In this document: piece by piece, positions 15,623 through 19,560 of the stretch
Position numbering within the stretch: the first letter of the stretch is position 1
Layout of the letters: each line of letters opens with the position of its first letter
Source of the DNA: Planctomycetota bacterium
GTDB lineage: Bacteria > Planctomycetota > Brocadiia > Brocadiales > Brocadiaceae
DNA length: 19,560 bases
Reading direction: 5' to 3'
Assembly (NCBI GenBank): GCA_023261465.1
Contig: JAHFOW010000035.1
Span: forward strand, 1 to 19,560
Translations under genes and position numbers: made by a program
Notes under the pieces: generated by a model
Database searches by the model: none
What the model was told of the DNA's origin: nothing
Seen by the model: the letters and a program-made list of their open reading frames with translations, nothing else

Positions 15623-16294
15623 ATGAAGAGAGATGTGCAGGTTGGCGTAATTTTAGGAGTGATTATTCTGGCAATTATTGGCGTCTTTCTGAGCACACGG
15701 ACGGCCGTGAAAGAACCAGTCATTCCTATTCCAGAGCAGCGGGAGGATAGCGAGGTTGCCGTATTAGATATTAATAACCTGTCTCCGGATATTGAGGGGA
15801 TGCCTCATGATTCTTTTATGGACGTAGCAACCAGGGCGCAAAAGACTGACCAAAAAGAACCGGTGGCCTCTCGTGTTGTAAAGAAACAGGAAAAAGATGA
15901 TGCAGTAATTGAAGGCCGATGTGAAAATTCTAAGGTTGAAACAGTGAACATACTTAAGAATGTACCTGCGTCTTCGGTGGACAATGAAGAATTTTTGAGT
16001 TTGCCCGATAAAAATAAAAAAAGTTCTTTAGTAAGTAAAAAGCAGCAATCGGTATCTCAGGAAATAAAAAAAGGAACAGCAACCCCTCCGCTTTCTATAG
16101 TAACTGCTAAAGATACTTCAAATTTAACAGGTAAAAAACATACCATACAACAAGGCGATTCACTGTATAAAATAGCCTTAAAGTACTACAATGATGGTTC
16201 AAAATGGAATAAGATATTGGATGCAAATAAATCCGCCCTGAAGAATAAAAATGCCTTAAAAGTCGGCCAGGAACTTGTTATTCCTGAACTCTGA
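15623..16294 (+). CDS. membrane-anchored LysM-domain protein
   Basis: The 223-residue protein has a single N-terminal membrane segment (about 7-23), a long low-complexity charged linker (about 30-165), and one C-terminal LysM domain (about 172-221) beginning HTIQQGDSLYKIA and ending LKVGQELVIPEL. LysM binds N-acetylglucosamine-containing glycans such as peptidoglycan. No catalytic domain is present, so it is likely a wall-binding tether or scaffold on the periplasmic face. The start follows AAAGGA with good spacing. It is followed by a strong terminator, so it forms the end of its own transcript. Its partner is unknown; the exported SpoIID-domain protein upstream is a possible functional neighbour. 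Confidence 0.88.
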   Translation: MKRDVQVGVILGVIILAIIGVFLSTRTAVKEPVIPIPEQREDSEVAVLDINNLSPDIEGMPHDSFMDVATRAQKTDQKEPVASRVVKKQEKDDAVIEGRCENSKVETVNILKNVPASSVDNEEFLSLPDKNKKSSLVSKKQQSVSQEIKKGTATPPLSIVTAKDTSNLTGKKHTIQQGDSLYKIALKYYNDGSKWNKILDANKSALKNKNALKVGQELVIPEL

Positions 16295-16336
16295 CTGTGT
16301 AAAAATGTTTGATTGTTAAATAAAGCAGATGAAAGA

Positions 16337-16390
16337 ACCACAGGAAACGTGAGAAGATGCCCATTTCTTACGTATCCTGTGGTATTTTTG
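16337..16390 (+). terminator. rho-independent terminator after the LysM gene
   Basis: ACCACAGGAAACGTGAGAA (16337-16355) pairs with TTCTTACGTATCCTGTGGT (ending 16383), 19 pairs with one mismatch and one wobble, followed directly by ATTTTTG. Confidence 0.85.
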
Positions 16391-16433
16391 TCATATTTGC
16401 ACTATATTTAAAACCTTGTGAGGAGACACATTC

Positions 16434-17579
16434 GTGAAAATTAATACTATGATTGCCGGCATCTTAATACCCTTCTTCTGTTTGGCCATAACGCCGGTTA
16501 TGGTCTGCACCACTTCTCAAAACAACCCCGTTTACGCAGAGGAAACAGCCAATGTATTTCCCTTCTTTCGTTATAACTTACTAAGGACAGGGCGTGTACC
16601 GTTTCCTGGCCCTTCAAGTGAAAAGCCTAAATGGTCTATTTCGAGCGCTGGCGAAATCTGGTCTTCTCCCGTTATTGATGCGGATGGAATAATCTATGTG
16701 GGGAGTACAGATGGGAGCCTGCTGGCTATAACACCCAAAGGAAAGGCGCTGTGGTCGTTCAAGGCAGGAGACGAAATATTCGCCGCTCCCGCGATAGGCG
16801 CTGATGGGGTTATATATATTGGAACGGCAAGTGGAAGATTTTATGCGCTTACCCCTGATGGAAAGGTTAAATGGAAATTTCAGTTTGGCGGCGCTCTTCA
16901 TTCGTCACCCGCTATTGGCGATAAAGGAATTTTATATGTCAGTTCTTTTGACGGAAAATTGTCGGCCATTACTAATAACGGAAGATTGCTGTGGAGTTAT
17001 AAAACAGAGGCTTCTATTATGACTTCCTCGCCTGCCATTGGAAAGGATAATACTATTTATGTTGGTTCCTGGGATAAGCGCCTGCATGCAGTAAACCAGG
17101 ATGGAACTTTTAAATGGAGCATAGAAACCGAAGGAAAAATAGATTCCACGCCAGCTATTGGTAACGATAGTGTTTATATTGGGGATATGAATGGAAAACT
17201 CTACGCGGTAAATTTTGATGGCAAATTAAAATGGGGGTTTGATTTAGGCAGCAGAACACATTCTTCGCCAGCCGTTGGTGCAGATGAAACTATTTATATG
17301 GGTACGCAGGATGGAAATCTCGTCGCAGTCAATAAGGACGGCACCTTGAAATGGAAATTTAAAACGGAAAATTCTATTACCGCATCACCGCTTGTAGATT
17401 CAAATAACGTTGTTTATATTAGTTCGTGGGATGGCAAGGTATATGCAATTAATAACGACGGTACGCTTAAATGGAGTGCAACCATTGGCGAACCGTTACT
17501 TTCCTCGCCTGCGATTGATTCTAAAGGTACGCTTTATGTCGGATGCGTTGACTGGAGACTTTTTGCAATCGGAGAATAG
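16434..17579 (+). CDS. exported PQQ-like eight-repeat beta-propeller protein
   Basis: The GTG start at 16434 lies 8 nt after GAGGAG; an ATG at 16449 is the alternative. A signal peptide (about 1-36, ending near VYAEE) precedes eight successive repeats of about 40 residues with the pattern SSPAI..DG.IYVGS.DG.LYAI...G.LKW, filling residues about 60-381. Eight such repeats can close one propeller. PQQ-like propellers without enzyme residues act as protein-binding platforms (BamB type) or as quinoprotein relatives. I see no calcium or PQQ catalytic set, so a binding role in the periplasm or outer envelope is more likely, but no function can be assigned. It is flanked by a terminator upstream and a separate promoter downstream, so it is probably monocistronic. 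Confidence 0.88.
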   Translation: MKINTMIAGILIPFFCLAITPVMVCTTSQNNPVYAEETANVFPFFRYNLLRTGRVPFPGPSSEKPKWSISSAGEIWSSPVIDADGIIYVGSTDGSLLAITPKGKALWSFKAGDEIFAAPAIGADGVIYIGTASGRFYALTPDGKVKWKFQFGGALHSSPAIGDKGILYVSSFDGKLSAITNNGRLLWSYKTEASIMTSSPAIGKDNTIYVGSWDKRLHAVNQDGTFKWSIETEGKIDSTPAIGNDSVYIGDMNGKLYAVNFDGKLKWGFDLGSRTHSSPAVGADETIYMGTQDGNLVAVNKDGTLKWKFKTENSITASPLVDSNNVVYISSWDGKVYAINNDGTLKWSATIGEPLLSSPAIDSKGTLYVGCVDWRLFAIGE

Positions 17580-17603
17580 GCCCTTAAAATTGCAAAATAT
17601 ATT

Positions 17604-17632
17604 TTTACAGAATAATTATTTTAGGTTATAAT
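17604..17632 (+). promoter_or_regulatory. putative sigma70-type promoter for the radical SAM gene
   Basis: TTTACA (17604-17609) is followed by exactly 17 nt and a perfect TATAAT (17627-17632), the best promoter match in the window. The leader would be about 180 nt and would include the degenerate palindrome at 17652-17680. A second TTGACA at 17694 has no fitting -10 box. Confidence 0.55.
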
Positions 17633-17651
17633 AAATGTTAAGAAAATTCAG

Positions 17652-17680
17652 TGTAGGGTAAAGAGGCGCTTCGCTCTCGC
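17652..17680. repeat. degenerate REP-like palindrome
   Basis: This segment starts TGTAGGGT and contains AGAGGCGCTTCGCTCT, a short stem with a bulge. It shares CGCTTCGCTCT with the palindrome at 15452-15480 and GTAGGGT with the element at 19205. It looks like a decayed copy of the same family and carries no gene. Confidence 0.45.
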
Positions 17681-17818
17681 AGAAAAGTCGTAGTTGACAG
17701 ATTTAAGTTTAAATTGGGGTATGTGATGGAAACGTATGTTCATCACGCCCTTTATCTCATTTATGGTTAATCACCATCAAAACTTTCGCACGTATAGCCA
17801 GTGCAGGAGATGTAGTAT

Positions 17819-19042
17819 ATGATTGGTATTTCAAAATTATATTGTGGTACCGTAGAACCCTCTGATGCTTTACGATATGGTAGAGAATCAAAGAAACTGC
17901 CATCCCATCTTTTACAATTCTCTTCTGATAAAAAGCCAGTTGTGGTATGGAATGTCGGACAGAGGTGCAATTTGAAATGTGTCCACTGCTATTCTCAGTC
18001 CAAGGATATTGTATATCCCAATGAGTTGACCACACAGGAGGCCAAGGCCATGCTGGATGACCTGGCAGATTATGGAGCGCCAGTGATACTCTTTTCGGGT
18101 GGAGAACCCCTGATGAGGCCGGATCTCCTTGAATTAATTGGCTATGCCAAGGAAAAAGGGTTGCGTGCAGTTATCAGTACGAATGGCACTCTGATCACCA
18201 AAGACAAGGCTCTGGAATTAAAAAGGTTCGGGCTTTCCTATGTTGGTATCAGTCTTGATGGACTGAAAGAAACCAATGACCGTTTCAGAGGTATTCCCGG
18301 CGCTTTTGATGCGGCGCTGGAAGGCATCAGGAATTGCCTTGCTACGGGCATTAAGGTTGGTCTGCGTTTTACTATAAACAAGAGGAATTTTCACGATATT
18401 GCCGGAATTTTCGATCTCATTGAAAAAGAAAACATACCAAGGGTTTGCTTTTACCACCTCGTTTATTCAGGAAGAGGCTCTAACCTGATAGAAGAAGACC
18501 TGTCTCATAAAGAGGCACGCGAGGTTGTTGACCTTATTATCAATAAAACGAAAGAGGCTCATGACAGAGGCAGGAAGATAGAAGTGCTTACTGTTGATAA
18601 TCATGCAGACGGCCCGTATGTATACTTGCGGCTTTTAAGGGAAAATCCGAAGAGGGCGAAAGATGTCCTTGAACTCCTCCAGTGGAATGAGGGAAATAGC
18701 TCAGGAAAAGGACTTGCCTGTATAAGCTGGGATGGAGAGGTATATGCAGACCAGTTCTGGAGGCATCATTCTTTCGGAAACATCAGGAAAAGAAAGTTTA
18801 GTGAAATATGGGAAGATGCTTCAAATGAATTGATGGCAAAACTGAAAAACAAAAACCCTTACATAAAAGGCCGCTGTGCAGAATGCAGATGGCTTAACAT
18901 CTGCGGTGGAAATTTCAGGGCCAGGGCAGAAGCATACTTTGGCGATATATGGGCGGAAGACCCTGCGTGCTACCTTACCGATGAGGAAATCGGTACTGAA
19001 ACCGGGGCTCCTGAAAAAGCCCGTCAGAAAGTAACCGTCTAA
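17819..19042 (+). CDS. radical SAM haem-pathway enzyme, AhbC/NirJ type (12,18-didecarboxysiroheme deacetylase-like)
   Basis: The 407-residue protein has the radical SAM cluster motif CNLKCVHC (C50, C54, C57), GGEP (94-97), and a SPASM-like C-terminal cysteine set (C301, C353, C356, C362, C384) for an auxiliary Fe-S cluster. Its opening MIGISKLYCGTVEPSDALRY, the VDNHADGPY block (259-267) and DQFW..HSFGN (311-321) match the AhbC/NirJ group as I recall it. AhbC removes acetate side chains of didecarboxysiroheme on the alternative haem b route; NirJ acts on the same precursor for haem d1. Which one this is cannot be settled from one gene, so I leave the symbol blank. ATG follows AGGAGA by 8 nt. 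Own promoter and terminator suggest single-gene transcription. Confidence 0.85.
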   Translation: MIGISKLYCGTVEPSDALRYGRESKKLPSHLLQFSSDKKPVVVWNVGQRCNLKCVHCYSQSKDIVYPNELTTQEAKAMLDDLADYGAPVILFSGGEPLMRPDLLELIGYAKEKGLRAVISTNGTLITKDKALELKRFGLSYVGISLDGLKETNDRFRGIPGAFDAALEGIRNCLATGIKVGLRFTINKRNFHDIAGIFDLIEKENIPRVCFYHLVYSGRGSNLIEEDLSHKEAREVVDLIINKTKEAHDRGRKIEVLTVDNHADGPYVYLRLLRENPKRAKDVLELLQWNEGNSSGKGLACISWDGEVYADQFWRHHSFGNIRKRKFSEIWEDASNELMAKLKNKNPYIKGRCAECRWLNICGGNFRARAEAYFGDIWAEDPACYLTDEEIGTETGAPEKARQKVTV

Positions 19043-19076
19043 AAGTTTTTGATTGACACTTTTGAACATTATTTTA

Positions 19077-19122
19077 CCCCTAACACCTTTTCCAAAAGAA
19101 GGTGTTAGGGGTATTTTTGTTT
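19077..19122 (+). terminator. rho-independent terminator after the radical SAM gene
   Basis: A perfect 13-bp stem (CCCCTAACACCTT at 19077-19089 pairing with AAGGTGTTAGGGG at 19099-19111) is followed by TATTTTTGTTTT. Confidence 0.9.
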
Positions 19123-19204
19123 TAGGGTCAGGAGAAGGGGTCACCCATTAGACCCATTAGAAGGCTTTTATTTGACAAAAGCCCCCTAAGAACTACGCTC
19201 AAGG

Positions 19205-19296
19205 GTAGGGTGGATTAAGGCGCTTGCCTTTTAGCGCCGAATCCACCGACATTATTCCAACAGAAGGTGGATTCGCTTTCGCTTAATCCACCCTAC
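19205..19296. repeat. two-hairpin REP/REPIN-like element
   Basis: Perfect 15-bp terminal inverted arms (GTAGGGTGGATTAAG at 19205-19219 and its complement at 19282-19296) enclose two internal hairpins. One runs 19209-19247 (GGTGGATT and GGCGC arms); the other runs 19266-19292 (GGTGGATT against AATCCACC). They are separated by an 18-nt spacer. This head-to-head arrangement is that of REPINs, non-coding repeats moved by RAYT (TnpA-REP) transposases. TCAA stands outside both ends (19199-19202 with two extra G before the element, and 19297-19300), a possible but weak target duplication. The element ends inside an integrase gene. Confidence 0.75.
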
Positions 19297-19560
19297 TCAA
19301 CTGGCCAACCTCTGTTTTTGTCATTACCGTAGGGAGTCTTTCCGGTTTCCTGGCGCGTTCGGTGTGCCCGAAGTCTCCCAGCTCGATATGGAGTACTTGT
19401 TTATATAAGAAGACAATGGCATTTAACGCCTGATTTTGCGTGCTTGCGGCAACATTTTTCTCTGTTGCCAAAAAGGAAATAAACCGGGCGATTTCATTCT
19501 CACCCATGTCTTTTGGATGCCGTTTTTGATGAAACAAAATGTATCTTTTAATCCAGTCTA
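19283..19560 (-). pseudogene. N-terminal fragment of an IntI-like tyrosine recombinase, truncated by a REP-like element
   Basis: Reading inward from the window edge, the minus-strand frame encodes DWIKRYILFHQKRHP, then MGENEIARFISFLA, VAASTQNQALNAIVFLYKQVL and KPERLPTVMTKTEVGQL. This is the core-binding (SAM-like) domain of integron-type and related tyrosine integrases up to the start of the catalytic domain. Homology stops at about 19297, exactly where the element at 19205-19296 begins. The frame then runs four codons into the repeat and ends at a TAA at 19283-19285. No catalytic domain (R...HxxR...Y) is found on the other side of the element. The gene's 5' end lies beyond the window. It is not expected to be active. 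Confidence 0.88.

Noticed and set aside
17694..17725. Second promoter for the radical SAM gene starting at TTGACA 17694
   Set aside because: No acceptable -10 hexamer lies 16-18 nt downstream; the TTTACA-17-TATAAT pair at 17604 is far better.
19160..19190. Small inverted repeat GGCTTTT/AAAAGCC as a second terminator
   Set aside because: The 7-bp stem is not followed by a T-run on either strand, and transcription is already expected to stop at 19077-19122.
19205..19296. Integron attC site next to the IntI-like fragment
   Set aside because: The palindrome lacks the AAC/GTT core boxes and the R/L box layout of attC; its two-hairpin form fits REPIN-like repeats better.

Overview
The window is about 43-45% GC by eye and densely coded. 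It looks like a chromosomal segment of a planctomycete, most plausibly an anammox bacterium (Brocadiales). This rests on three things: a fused, oversized SecDF; a TPR protein ending in RNA polymerase alpha-CTD-like domains; and an AhbC/NirJ-type haem-pathway radical SAM enzyme close to an exported beta-propeller. The taxon is an inference from gene content; there is no rRNA gene here to confirm it.

Layout. (1) 35-2864, minus strand: a three-gene run of an exported single-HKD phospholipase-D-like protein, glycine dehydrogenase subunit 2 (gcvPB) and a LOG-family protein. (2) 2865-3093: a divergent control region in which the minus-strand run and plus-strand ald appear to share one -35 box. (3) 3094-4519: alanine dehydrogenase and a 69-residue helical protein, closed by a bidirectional terminator. 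(4) 4688-5052, minus strand: a cold-shock protein gene broken by a 7-bp tandem duplication, with a terminator-like hairpin in its leader. (5) 5200-15385, plus strand: TPR/alpha-CTD protein, ruvA, ruvB, queH, a SpoIID-domain protein, tgt, yajC and a giant secDF fusion. This is a version of the widespread ruvAB-(queuosine)-tgt-yajC-secDF neighbourhood, linking Holliday-junction processing, tRNA queuosine modification and protein export. (6) 15386-17579: a membrane-anchored LysM protein and an exported eight-repeat PQQ-like beta-propeller, each followed or preceded by strong hairpins. (7) 17604-19122: a separate unit with its own promoter and terminator for the AhbC/NirJ-type radical SAM protein. 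(8) 19130-19560: decayed mobile DNA, in which the N-terminal half of an IntI-like tyrosine recombinase is cut off by a two-hairpin REP-like element.

Functional themes. Export and envelope genes (yajC, secDF, SpoIID, LysM, beta-propeller, PLD) dominate the second half. The SpoIID and LysM proteins suggest that a peptidoglycan-like glycan is processed. queH and tgt carry out two steps of queuosine-tRNA synthesis. The most unusual items are the five-fold repeated periplasmic region of SecF, the alpha-CTD-bearing TPR protein, the frameshifted csp with its leader hairpin, and the REP element that truncates the integrase.

No tRNA, rRNA or CRISPR array was seen. Longer gaps without a gene (2865-3093, 4896-5199, 15386-15622, 17580-17818, 19043-19282) hold the promoters, hairpins and REP-like palindromes listed below. 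Positions 1-34 show nothing recognisable.
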